In this document: positions 11,963 through 22,280 of the stretch, piece after piece
How positions within the stretch are numbered: the stretch's first letter is position 1
Layout of the letters: every line of letters begins with the position of its first letter
Origin: Torreya grandis
Lineage: Eukaryota; Streptophyta; Pinopsida; Cupressales; Taxaceae
DNA length: 64,000 nucleotides
NCBI GenBank assembly: GCA_037957365.1
Contig: JARHVA010004903.1
Span: 953,001 to 1,017,000, forward strand
Direction of reading: 5' to 3'
Notes under the pieces: model-generated
What the model saw: the letters and a program-made list of their open reading frames with translations, nothing else
Told to the model about the DNA's origin: nothing
Database searches by the model: none
Program-made: the position numbers and the translations under genes

Positions 11963-12318
11963 TGTTTCTATGCAAAATTGCTTTCTACATTCAAAGAAGA
12001 AATAAGAAACTGAAATAAAGGGTTAAGGCTAGAAGTACCTGATAAAGTCGAGCGCACCGAAATCAGACGTTGGAAGATTCTCCTCTTTGGCTGTGGAGGA
12101 ATGACACCTGCGAAGAAAAAGAGACTAGATGAAAAACGTTAGTCAAAGATATGGTGGGCTGTCAGGTGAATGCCCGATCCCGAAAGTATGAAGACTCCCT
12201 AGAAGGATATCAACCCACTGATAAAAAAGCAAAATATAGGACGAAAGCAAATAATGGAAGATAAAATGACAGAAAATAAAAGTGCGTACCTAATATGCAG
12301 CATTGTTCTGCACAGTCA

Positions 12319-12413
12319 CCGGCGTCGATCTCTATGGTGCCGGCGTCGGTCAAGGATAGTGCCGACGTCGGTTGAGGTGCCGTCGTCGATCGGGGAAGTG
12401 ACCTGCGTCGGTC
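12319..12413. promoter_or_regulatory. Array A of five CCGRCGTCGGTC motifs in LTR
   Basis: Near-copies of a 12-mer start at 12319, 12340, 12362, 12380 and 12402 (spacing 18-22 bp). The copy at 12362 contains the palindrome CCGACGTCGG, with the GACGTC (ACGT-core) shape bound by plant bZIP factors. The equivalent array in the 5' LTR is at 20028-20122. A regulatory role is inferred. Confidence 0.5.
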
Positions 12414-12563
12414 GGGGCAGGTTCTGAACAGAGGTCTGGAAAAGTTGCAGAAGGTCTTGACAGGGTCGGGATGGGGTTTTTGGTCGAGTCTGGGGGTTTG
12501 AAGCTTCAGGATGGCAGAAATAGGGAATAAATAATCAGAAAGAAAATGAAAATAAACACAGAA

Positions 12564-12598
12564 GATACTTACCTGTCAGACGCCGTGATTGAAGCCAT
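12564..12598 (-). promoter_or_regulatory. Consensus 5' splice donor after a 26-nt mini-ORF (3' LTR copy)
   Basis: On the minus strand an ATG (12598-12596) opens 26 nt of coding (MASITASD plus two bases) that ends exactly at CAG^GTAAGTATC (GT at 12572-12571), a near-perfect plant donor. The same structure is kept in the other LTR. Confidence 0.45.
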
Positions 12599-12633
12599 AA
12601 TCAAAATTCTTGTGCAGTGCTGGGAGAACGAAT

Positions 12634-12718
12634 GCTGGAGTTGGTGGATGCTGGAGTTGATGGATGCTAGAGTTGGTGGATGCTGGAGTTGATGGATGCT
12701 GGAGTTTGAATGCTGGAG
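12634..12718. repeat. 16-bp tandem repeat inside the 3' LTR
   Basis: About five copies of GCTGGAGTTGGTGGAT, with GG and GA variants alternating to give a 32-bp higher-order unit. Also present at 20343-20427 in the 5' LTR, so it predates insertion. Confidence 0.85.
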
Positions 12719-12872
12719 AGCCTGTAGATGTCAGAAATGGGAGTCTAATGACTAATCAGGGAGGGGAGATTGAATGAAGGCCTCGGGATGGTTTTGAGAG
12801 ACAGTTTGATAACCGTTTTGAAAAACCGATCGAGAACCAAATGGTAACTAATAACGGATAACGGGATGGTGA

Positions 12873-12953
12873 TCGACGTCGGCAGGATTGCCAATGTCGG
12901 CCGATAAGTGACCGACGTCGGCAACATCGGCTGGGTAAAGACCGTCGTCGGCA
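12873..12953. promoter_or_regulatory. Array B of GACGTCGGCA motifs in LTR
   Basis: Copies of CCGACGTCGGCA or variants lie at about 12873, 12891, 12912, 12923 (shortened) and 12942. The copy at 12912 again contains CCGACGTCGG. On the minus strand this is the upstream (U3) part of the LTR, where promoter elements are expected. The 5' LTR equivalent is 20582-20662. Confidence 0.5.
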
Positions 12954-13112
12954 GATGCACAATGGGGATAGTGTCTAGTTTTAGCCCTATGCTCATTGTT
13001 ACATGCTGCCAGGGTCAAGGTTGGTGGAACAAGTGATCGACAAGGGTTAAATAGGCGAAGAAGAATAAGATGGGGAATGACCAGGGGAGTCGACACGATT
13101 TCGGTGTCTACA

Positions 13113-13125
13113 TTTGCCCCTTTTT
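13113..13125 (-). other. Polypurine tract of nested element
   Basis: AAAAAGGGGCAAA on the minus strand, directly against the 3' LTR. It fits plus-strand priming. Confidence 0.85.
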
Positions 13126-13786
13126 GTCTTGTTGGTTGTTCTGACGAACTGCAAGACAAAAATAGGAGTGGTTGCCCCAGGTGAGGGATAAGGTTGATTT
13201 CATCTTATTGGTTGTTCGAATGAACTGCAAGACAAAATAGGAAGAAGATAGGTTGCCCTGATTATGGATGAGGTATTCCCCCTCAAAGCAGGAGTCGAGG
13301 GAAGGGAATCGAGAATCAGGTGCTGATTTGACAAAGAGTGGATGAAAAAGGGGTGAGGGTGAACGCTGCAAAATTCGTGATTGCGCGCATACCACTGCAC
13401 GAGATGGTCAGGTCAAAAGTGTCGCAGGTCAAGGGTCGAGGAGTGCCAAAATTGAAATAATCAGGCCCCAGCATTTAGTCATCTGCTGATCGGGATACTC
13501 AATCTAAGCTGAAGCTCCAAATGGTCGTCATGTTCCAGGTATCCCGGGCTCAGGAAGTGCTCCTAGAAACATGAAAAAGTCATAAGTAGGGCGGATCAAC
13601 CGATTTGCGATCCTATACTTGTGAGGGTCCAAAAAGGTCTACGCACAATTCTGCTAACCAGTCATGAGGTAGCATATATGCAAAAACAACCAAGGCAACA
13701 ATGTCTTGGAAGTAGTCGAGGTCAGTGGAGATAGGCATGATCTCCAATGGTTGGTGGTCGAGGGGAGGAATGGACGAAAGGATGTG

Positions 13787-13870
13787 GCTGAGCTAACCCC
13801 AGAAGACCCCATTTCAACTAAGTGCTGCCTACATAGCCCTGGTGATAGGGCCTCAGGCCAATGTAGTTCT
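13787..13870. repeat. Conserved 3'-region box, nested copy A
   Basis: 84 bp, about 85% or more identical to the copy at 13984-14066. It contains GCCCT-GGTGAT-AGGGC, a 5-bp stem with a 6-base loop, followed by CTCAGGCCAATGTAGTTC. Confidence 0.85.
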
Positions 13871-13983
13871 CCCTAGAAGGGAGGGAGGGTCAAAGGGATA
13901 AAATGGGTCGTGGTCAAGGACAAGATTATGGTTAAAAGAAGGAAAGAAGGTTTGTCCATCAGAGAGACGAACAAACGAGAATG

Positions 13984-14066
13984 GTTGAGCTAACCTCAGA
14001 AGACCCCATGTCAACTGAGTGCTGCCTACATAGCCCTGGTGATAGGGCCTCAGACCAATGTAGTTC
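13984..14066. repeat. Conserved 3'-region box, nested copy B
   Basis: Second copy, 197 bp from the first, with the same hairpin. A pair of boxes also occurs in the outer element, so the duplication is older than the split of the two. Confidence 0.85.
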
Positions 14067-15228
14067 AGACCAAGCGTCTGAGTGGTAGATAGGTGGTTAA
14101 AATGGTTGATAGATTGGATGAAATGATGAGAAAAAAAGATGTTGCAGCCTTTTCCAAATGGTGTATTCTGCAACATTGGTTGATGGGTTTTTCATCCCTT
14201 GCAATATTCCATATTCGTGATGGATGTATGCTAAAAATGAATTGAGGTTTATTTATGCTTCAGCAAGTATTGGTTTATGCTGAACATAAATTGTGGTGGG
14301 TCGATAGTTTCCATGTGTATTGGTGTCCATAGAAACTAGGGTGAATAGGCTAGGTCAGGTTGATGGTCTGAAAAGAGAGTTGAGTTGAGTCGATTGACAA
14401 GTGATGAAGGTGAATGTGACCAAAGTGTAGAAGAAGTGAAAAGCATATTGCTCTTTCATTGACAAGGACCAAAAAGATAGCATAGATAGGGGTTATGAGA
14501 ACCAAGAGCCCCATTCATGCGTGACGTCGTTGACCGTGGTTATGTTAGAGCGGTAATTGAATCACTTAGACACTAAAGTGAGCTCGAAGTCCCTTGAGCA
14601 GGTGATAGGAGGAGGAAGAAGGGTAACCCGTTTTAAGAGCAGAGATAACTTTGCCCCTTTTTATAGGAGACCCTGAGACAACTACAAGCCAAGTCCGTGA
14701 CTCGTTTTTTTTTTTTTTTTTTTTTGGCGCAAACTGATCAATGCGGGAAGCCTGCATAGAGATGTCATTTGTTTGGTGGTCAGGTTGTGAAGCTGATCAA
14801 TGCGAGAAGCTTCTAAAATAATGCTGTTTATTGCCAGATTTAGTCATAGCCATCCTTCAAGGGAGTGGTCTAGATTTTTGTTTAATAAAAGGGCTTTTGA
14901 ATAGCTGTCCTTCGAGGGAGCAGTCTATTAATTACAGCAAATGATAGTACAGCTGTCCTTCGAGGGAGCAGTCTGATTTTTGATTTTGATATAGATATAG
15001 TGACCATGGATATGTTTTGACATCTTGATTTGTTTTGATAGAAATGTGAGTCATGGACAAGATTATAGAAGGTCAAGGACTCCCTTTTATAAGGACAAAG
15101 CATCCTTACAGCATAAAAGGGTTATAGGAATTGTTAAGAGGAATAGGGTTGAAAGGAGGTAGGATTAAGAGGACGGGGATTGCTCAAGGGACGAGCTCAA
15201 GTTAAGTGTCAAGTGGATGAGTACTCGA

Positions 15229-18200
15229 CTAGCAATAAAACGGTCACAGATGCAACGCATTAAAAGGCTCAGGTTTGGGGCGTCCATCAAGAGAAGACAG
15301 ACGATAAGTCCCTGATCCATACTTGTGCGTGATAATAAAAGGTCCGAGCCAATTAGGAGCAAACTTGCCTCGTTTACTTCACTCCATATTGGTCACGTGT
15401 TGATTGATGAGTGGACGTGAAGTTGACTGATATGGTTGTTGATTGATCGAGACTGGTTGAATATGTGGATACAAAGGTTGGTCAATGTTTGGTTGAGATT
15501 TGGTCATTTTATAGTTGGTCAATGGTTGATCAAGGGTTGATTGGTTGGGTCGAATGTTTGGTTGAGGTTGGGTTAAATGTTTGGTTGTTAGTCTGGTTGA
15601 GGTTAAGTTGAAAGAGTGATTGATATGTGGTCGAGATTGTGTTGAAAAATTGGTCAAAGTTTGGATGAAGGTTGAATTCCCCCAGCGGCTAGGGAGAATG
15701 TTTGACAGATTGGTTAAGGTCGGTTGAGGTTTAGTGGTCAGATGGACTGTGTTGATGTCGAATAAGGGGGTTAAAGGTGACAAAGGAACCAGAACCTGGC
15801 GTGGAGATCCCGAATTAGGTGATGAGGTTGGAGAGGTATGAGTTAGTGTTGATGATTTGTGAGAGGGAAGGTCAAGAGGATCCTTGATGAGAAGGGAATC
15901 CTTTCTCCGTTGGTGATGAATGACAACTTTAAGAGCGCAACAACACTCAGTGTCATGTCCTGGAGTATGATGATAGTGACAGTATTTAGAGTTGTCGAAC
16001 CAAGAGGGTCTTGATCCAAGAGTTGATGAGAGGGGTGGTGTTGAAGGCTTGATAACGTGGTCAAGAAGAGAGGTGTCATTCCCCAGACATTGGCGAATGG
16101 CGACCTTGAGGGCACAATAATGCTCTGTGTCGTGTCCAGGTGTGCAATGATATGCACAAATACAAGTGTCATCGAACCAAGGTGGTTTAGGTCCGAGAGA
16201 ATGATATGGTTTGAGAGGCGGAAGGTTGAGGTGAGATGACTGCAACAAGTGCTGTAATAGCAAGGTATAAGAACCTGCTAACGGGTCTGGATATTTTATT
16301 GCAGTGAGGGTTGATGACGTTGGTTTGAGAGGTGTAAGAGATGTTGGTCGATGATTTAGAGAAGATATATGTTTGACAGGTTGATAGAGTAATGGAGGTG
16401 ACGTGCCTCTGTGAAGGATGGGAGTAGGAAGCACTCCAATTAAAGTGGATGGATGTGGGCCTAAGATTGAAGGCAATGACGAAGGTGGGGGAGGAGTCCT
16501 CCGATGTGGTCTAGTGGTCTTCGTTAGTTTGGGTCGAGGGCCACTATTGTGCGAGGCAAGGTTAGATGTGGGTTTGGGTTTAGATGTGGACGGAGGTGAG
16601 TGAGATGTAACAATCTCAGGCAAAGGACAAGAGGAAATCGTGACTGGGTCTTCCTCAATCGAAATGGGCGAAGAGACAGGGTCTTCTCTTGGTGGAGAAG
16701 AAATAGGAGAGGGTGGCTCCTCAAGTGGGTAGATGGTAGGGATAATCGTGCCTTCTGCATGTGCTTGAGGAGTAGGAGAGGTAAGGTTTTTGGATGAAGG
16801 TAGGGCTAATGGCATAGGTGTGATCAAGGCGTCCTCCAGTATAGGAGAAATAGATGGAGAACTAATAGGAGAAGAGGGTTCTTCATCCTGTGAAGAAGGT
16901 TGGTCAGGGACAAGAGGTAAGATAGTGTTGACGGTGTGTATATGGTCTTGAGGGTCATTGATTATGGTTTGGATGTTGTCTTGAGTAGGCAGGTGATTAG
17001 GAAAAGGTTATTTGAAGATGTCAAGGTTTTGGTTGGGCGGTGCGTTCGGGTTATCCAAGATAAGATCGCCCTTGTCGAGCATGTCCTGGACGAGGTTTTT
17101 AAAAGTTTGACAGTGATCCGTATCATGGCCTTTGACATGGTGATAGTTACAAAAGTGATTCTCCCTGTACCATGCAGGGATAGGTGTTGAAGAGTCGAAT
17201 TGATGTGGTCGGATTGAAGGGAGATTGAGGACCCCCTGCTTGATGAGTTTATCCAAGATAGAGGCATATGACTCTCCAATTGGAGTGAATTGACGCTGTA
17301 TGGATTGACGTTGAAAATGTTTATTGATGTAGTCTAATGTTGAAGATGCTGGTCGGTTAGTTATTGTTGAAGATGATGGTCTAATGATGACAGTGTTCGC
17401 TGACTCCTTAGATTGAGAGTGGGCAGAAGAAGGTCTAGAAGAAGAATGGTCATTGGTTCTTGTGTTAGTGTTACACAATTTGACCTTATCTTCTTCAATA
17501 GCGCAGAGTTCAAGCTTTCGGGCCATGGTGAAGGCCTCGTCGAAAGTGTGGAATGTTTGAACTCGCAAGGTGGATGAGATGTGACTGACACATGCTCGAG
17601 AAAAGAGCTCAATGAGCTCGGGTTGAGGCAAGGAGAAGGAGAGCTGGTTGATCAAGTCTCTCCAACGGGCGACAAAATCAACTACTGATTCGTTGTCAAA
17701 TTGCCTAATGGAGTAAAGGTCTGTGATCGAGACTTGTTTAGTGATATTGATTGAGAAATGGTCAATGAATAATTGAGCGAGTTGAATGAAGGAAAAGATA
17801 GAATGTCTGGCAAGGGAGCTATACCAGTCAAGGGCAGGGCCAGAAAGAGACATAGGAAACGTGCGTAAAAGTAACGCATCGTCGTGGGCAAAAAGATAGC
17901 AGGCATGTCTGAATGCCCGTAGATGTTGTTGTGGGTCTTCCTTACTCTGAAAGCGAGTAAATTTAGGAAGCTCCCAATGGTTGGGGTATGGTCAGATAGG
18001 GACGGAAGGATGAATGGGCTCGTTGTAAATCTGGTCATATGAAGAGATATTATTTGAACCGGAGATAGAAGCTTCGAGACTGGACATTTTATCCATCAGC
18101 ATCTTGATGACATCTGCTGACGGATTGGTGGACGGAGCGCCCCCTAGGTTGTAAGGCGCTTGAAAGAGGCTAGAGAAGGTATATGACGTAGTCAGTTGTA

Positions 18201-18753
18201 CCAATAAGGATGCAACGTACGGATGACTAATCGCAGGGGCAGAAGTAGAGGTTAAGGGTGGTTGCGTCATGAAGGTCAAAGGTATAAGTTGACTAGGCAC
18301 CGCCAAAGGTGGTTGAATAGCGGCACTGGTAGAGGGATAGGTTGGCACTCCTACATTTGTGGACGCAAGAGTGTAAGGGGTCGAGACAATCAAGTTCCGA
18401 TACGATGTAGAACTTGGTTGATTTGTAGATGATTGAGGGGGTAACGAAACCCCGATGGAGGTTGGTCTAAAAATAGACGAAGAGGCCAAACTTTCTGTAT
18501 TGGCCATGGTTGAGTTAACGGTTGAGGTGAAAGGCTGAGTCAAAAAGGGTTGGGTGGCGAATGGTGTCAATGTCATCGCCATGTCACCCGAAAGGTCTCG
18601 CGTTGGATTTCTCGCGAGATAGTTTTGGAGGGCTACGGTATTGAGGTCCAAGAATTTTTTAAAATCCTGGTCCCCTTCAGGGATGATGGGAAGTTGAGTC
18701 GGGGTCAGGGTCGGTCCTGTAGGAGTTCTTTCAGTCTCCGAGTGGAACTCCAT
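15229..18753 (-). pseudogene. Gag / proline-rich / integrase-tail fusion ORF of nested element
   Basis: One reading frame of about 1174 codons runs from an ATG at 18753 to a TAG at 15229-15231. It is broken only by TGA at 17992-17994, TAA at 17008-17010, TGA at 15379-15381 and TGA at 15244-15246. The N-terminal 250 residues are Ser/Thr/Pro-rich. A retrotransposon gag domain follows (FPMSLSGPALDWYSSLARH, RQFDNESVVDFVARWRDLI) with a knuckle-like CNYHHVKGHDTDHC at about 17130. The proline-rich section holds two more knuckles (CAYHCTPGHDTEHYC and CHYHHTPGHDTECCC, about 15950-16160), then a Thr/Gln/Pro-rich linker and KFAPNWLGPFIITHKYG, the last part of integrase. Gag packages RNA into particles. 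Fusion of gag to an integrase tail is expected from an in-frame internal deletion. The 281-, 253- and 482-codon ORFs in this interval are pieces of this frame. Confidence 0.85.
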
Positions 18754-19635
18754 GATAGGACGGTTTAGAGATGGGGTAGACGAAAGCAGTTAACGGTCAG
18801 AGTGGTCAAAAAGGGCCTTGGTTTGACTGTGTGTCAAAACCATAAAAGGCGAGAGAGAACATCCTTGCATGCTCAAACAAGTAGATAAGAACTAAAAAGA
18901 TGAAGACACAAGCAGATCCTAAAATTCTAGAAGTAAAATTTTTAGGATTATAGTGGCTTATGCCTTAGAATGTGTGTTTGGGGAGGATTGGCTTTGTGAG
19001 TCAGGTCCTAGAAGAAGTCTATAGATGGTTTTGGGTTTTGTTATGGTGCTCAAGAAGTCTATGTTAGGGTCTGGTACGTGGCCTGGTGCTAAGGAGCAAG
19101 CTCCCCTCACTTCACGATTCCAGTGGTTAGCTGGTTTCGCTTAGCCAAGATATACCTCACCTAGAGATTATACTCCGCCAGAGAACGGAGTGGGCTTCCC
19201 CCTTGGTGATGAAATCCAAGTAGGGTCACCGGGACGAGTAAGGTATCCGTTGGGGGATGAAATCCCAGTCGGGCCTTGTCTCAGGTAAGTTAAAATGTTT
19301 ATTTTGTGCAGGTGGTTTGGTCGTGTAACATCAAGTGATCTAGATTAATTCAATATGCGATTTAATTACTATGTGTGGTCTAAGAGATGCAGGCAAATAG
19401 AAATGAATGCAGAGTGTTTTAATGTCCAAGTCGAAATGTTTGTTCGTATGAAGACGAATGGAGAAAGAGTCGAAGAATATGAGTTTTAGCTAGTCTAGAA
19501 GTGCAAGAAAGAAAGAAATGTTCGTTTTAGTTCTGCTTATGATGTCGTTTAAGAAGAGACGAAAGGAGGCAAAAAGGAAGAAACCTAATGCGCCTAAATG
19601 AATGAAAAGAAAGAAAGAACCCAAGGAGGACCTAG
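18754..19635 (-). other. 5' leader of nested element
   Basis: Untranslated leader between primer site and gag. The part at 19000-19290 matches 25088-25400 of the outer element well, including CGCTTAGCCAAGATATACCT, GAACGGAGTGGG and two 'GGTGATGAAATCC' lines that form a short internal repeat. Such conservation may mark packaging or dimerisation RNA. That is inferred. Confidence 0.6.
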
Positions 19636-19654
19636 GGTCCCACCGGGCATGCCA
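19636..19654 (-). other. Primer-binding site of nested element
   Basis: On the minus strand TGGCATGCCCGGTGGGACC starts three bases after the 5' LTR. It should pair with the 3' end of a tRNA ending ...GGGCATGCCA. I cannot name the tRNA with confidence. The outer element has the same site in decayed form. Confidence 0.75.
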
Positions 19655-19657
19655 GAA

Positions 19658-20821
19658 TGTTTCTATGCAAAATTGCTTTCTACATTCAAAGAAGAAATAA
19701 GAAACTGAAATAAAGGGTTAAGGCTAGAAGTACCTGATAAAGTCGAGCGCACTGAAATCAGACGTTGGAAGATTCTCCTCTTTGGCTGTGGAGGAATGAC
19801 ACCTGCGAAGAAAAAGAGACTGGATGAAAAATGTTAGTCAAAGATATGGTGGGCTGTCAGGCGAACGCTCGATCCCGGAAGTACGAAGACTCCCTAGAAG
19901 GATATCAACCCACTGATAAAAAAGCAGAATATAGGACAAAAGCAGATAATGGAAGATAAAATGACAGAAATAAAATGACAGAAAATAAAAGTGCGTACCT
20001 GATATGCGGCACTATTCTGCACAGTCACCGGCGTCAGTCTTTGTGGTGCCGGCGTCGGTCAAGGATAGTGTCGACGTCGGTTGAGGTGCCGTCGTCGGTC
20101 GAGGAAGTGACCGGCGTCGGTCGGGCCAGGTTCTGAACAGAGGTCTGGAAAAGTTGCAGAAGGTCTTGACAGGGTCAGGATGGGGTTTTTGGTCGAGTTT
20201 GGGGGTTTGAAGCTTCGGGATGGCAGAAATAGGGAATAAATAATCAGAAAGAAAATGAAAATAAACACAGAAGATACTTACCTGTCAGACGCTGTGATTG
20301 AAGCCATAATCAAAATTCTTGTGCAGTGCTGGGAGAACGAACGCTGGAGTTGGTGGATGCTGGAGTTGATGGATGCTGGAGTTGGTGGACGCTGGAGTTG
20401 ATGGATGCTGGAGTTTGAACGCTGGAGAGCCTGTAGATGTCGGAAATGGGAGTCTGATGACTGATCGGGGAGGGGAGATTGAATGAAGGCCCCAGGACGG
20501 TTTTGAGAGACGGTTTGATAACCGTTTCGAAAAACTGATTGAGAACCGAATGGTAACTGATAACGGATAACGAGATGGTGACAGACGTCGGCAGGATTGC
20601 CAACGTCAGCCGATAAGTGACCGACGTCGGCAACATCAGTCAGGTAAAGACCGTCGTCGGCAGATGCACAATGGGGATAGAGTCTAGCTTTAGCCCTGTG
20701 CTCATTGTTACATGCTGCCAGGGTCAAGGTTGGTGGAACAAGTGATCGACAAGGGTTCAATAGGCGAAGAAGAATAAGACGGGGAATGACCAGGGGAGTC
20801 GACACGATTTCGGTGTCTACA
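19658..20821 (-). repeat. 5' LTR of nested element
   Basis: 1164 bp. It carries the less-mutated versions of the ACGT-core arrays (20028-20122, 20582-20662), the 16-bp tandem repeat (20343-20427) and the mini-ORF plus splice donor (20273-20307). The promoter for the element should lie here, reading leftwards. I see no convincing TATA box. Confidence 0.95.
20273..20307 (-). promoter_or_regulatory. Consensus 5' splice donor after a 26-nt mini-ORF (5' LTR copy)
   Basis: ATG at 20307-20305 and CAG^GTAAGTATC with GT at 20281-20280. Same spacing (26 nt) as the 3' LTR copy, and the first exon would end in phase 2. If used, it would give a spliced leader or a short N-terminal exon joined to gag. Confidence 0.45.
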
Positions 20822-20826
20822 CCTTT
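20822..20826. repeat. Target-site duplication, right copy (ccttt)
   Basis: Exact repeat of 11958-11962, directly after the terminal CA of the nested element. Confidence 0.92.
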
Positions 20827-22280
20827 ATCCTTTTGATTTTTTGATCTCATGGCCACATTAATGATGTTGATTTGAAACATAGGTGAAAGAGATGGAAAAG
20901 GGGGTATGACAACATATTTGGGTTTAAATTTAGGTGGAATGGTATGAGGCATTGTCAATGTTAGGGGTAGAATGGTAGGAAGGTTAGTGGGAGTATCAAC
21001 AAAGAGGTTATCAATATCAAAGTCTTGCTGAATGACTATCATGAGATATTTATAATGATAGGTATTGTGTCCAGGTGAATGATGATATAGACACATTTGT
21101 GTATCATTAAACCAAGATGGCTTCAATATAAGAGGGATATAAGGCTTAACGAGAGGAACGATTATTATGGAGGATTACAACAATTAGTGTAGGAAAACAT
21201 TTAAAATCTTGTGAGTGGGTTAACACTTATTTTTATAATGAGGGTAGACACCTTCTTTGGTTTAGAAGTCATGGGGGTGATTTTACATGGCATATTATTA
21301 GGTGGTGGTGGATCCATGTGTTTTGCTAACACTATCTTGGTTGTAGGTGCCACAGTGTTAAATGTGAAAGGTCTACTAGGTGGTAGAGTTAGTAGTGGAG
21401 GTAACTTAGACTTTCATTTTGTTTGGATTGGTGATACCCCAAATAAAGTAGAGGGATGTGGTCCTAAAATTGATGGAAAATTTGAGGGTGGAAGAAGGAA
21501 GGATCAGTGAGATCTAGGAATCTTAACATTCTTATTTAGTTTAGGTTATGAAACTCCAACATGGGGTTAGAGAGTCAAATCCAATTTCACCTATGGATGA
21601 ATTAGATTAGAGATTAGGTGAATGCATAAATACATAATCTACTTTAATGTGGTAAACACTTATGAGGATGAGGGTTTTGACGTAGAAGGCTAAGCTTATG
21701 GTGATTTCAATGAAGAAGCTTTAACTTTGTCAAAGGCCTTAGGGTAAAGGCTAGTGAGAGGATTGATGGTAGAGGATGAAACTTGCTGTGTAAGATAAGG
21801 AATTTTAATTCAGTCCCAAAATGCCACATGATCTAGGTTTGTGGAGTCCAAAAATTCTATATTTCTCACTAACCATGAAAAGGGTTTAGATGAAGTTGAT
21901 GTAGGCATTATGATTGCTTATTTAGAAGGATTAGGTGATTGAAAAAGAGGTAAATTTTTGGCCTCTACTACCTTAGGCCAAAGATGGAAAAGAGCCACAA
22001 TGGGGTCTTCTTTGATAGAGATAGGAAAAGGGGCATGGTCTTTCATGGGTGGGGGAGAGGTAGGTGAAGAAGCCTCCTCAAGGGGGTAGAGCATAGGAAT
22101 AATTTCTCCCTCAACATGTGGGTTAGGAATAGGTGAAGTGTGATCTTCCATAGGTAAAAGAAGCGGTAAAATTGGTTTAATTGGAGTAGGCACAATAGGT
22201 CTCTCATCTAATGTAGGAGTAGATAACACTAGCTCCTCTAGGTATGAAGGAGGAGTAGATGGGGTCCTACCTTCTATCAA
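20827..22280 (-). pseudogene. Proline-rich, knuckle-containing segment of outer element (decayed)
   Basis: This is homologous to 15730-16827 of the nested element. The stretch 21918-22280 is open and reads EGEIIPMLYPLEEASSPTSP, parallel to EGTIIPTIYPLEEPPSPISS there. Near 21080 a knuckle-like CLYHHSPGHNTYHY remains, with its last Cys turned to Tyr. Other parts carry stops. In the undisturbed element it would lead directly into the protease segment now at 11957. Confidence 0.75.

Larger units (their letters stand above)
11963..13112 (-). repeat. 3' LTR of nested element
   Basis: 1150 bp, TGTTTCTATG at the left and GGTGTCTACA at the right on the plus strand. It matches 19658-20821, which is 14 bp longer only because ACAGAAATAAAATG is duplicated there (near 19970). 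Most differences from that copy are CG/TG/CA changes. Confidence 0.95.
13126..15228 (-). other. 3' non-coding region of nested element
   Basis: It matches the outer element's 3' region in order but lacks its 2650-3770 stretch and the antisense PMD gene. It contains two copies of the conserved hairpin box, three CTTCGAGGGAGCAGTCTA-type lines (about 14850-14970) and a T run of about 21 (14706-14726) that is poly(A) on the element's own strand. No gene is supported; the short ORFs here look accidental. Confidence 0.7.
11963..20821 (-). mobile_element. Nested gag-only (TR-GAG-like) Tat-type LTR retrotransposon, 8859 bp
   Basis: Both ends are precise: TG...CA LTRs (11963-13112 and 19658-20821), a 5-bp target duplication, a primer site next to the 5' LTR and a polypurine tract next to the 3' LTR. 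The LTRs differ at about 58 positions by eye (about 5%), nearly all transitions, plus one 14-bp tandem duplication, so it is far younger than its host element. The 6.5-kb interior carries gag, a proline-rich part and the last residues of integrase in one frame. Protease, RT, RNase H, integrase core and the antisense PMD gene are absent. It could move only with enzymes from another element. The outer element belongs to the family most likely to have supplied them. Confidence 0.95.

Noticed and set aside
12745..13400. Several overlapping ORFs of 62-103 codons in and next to the nested element's 3' LTR
   Set aside because: They lie in LTR and 3' non-coding DNA and are recreated by its GC-rich motif arrays. 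The same frames differ between the two LTR copies.
16057..17190. Plus-strand ORFs opposite gag and the proline-rich region (for example 16418-16603, 16600-16797, 16936-17190)
   Set aside because: They are shadows of the long minus-strand frame and show no domain of their own.
20278..21126. 282-codon minus-strand ORF treated as one protein
   Set aside because: It reads from the outer element's proline-rich segment straight through the insertion point into the nested LTR. It is a junction artefact, although its last codons overlap the mini-ORF.
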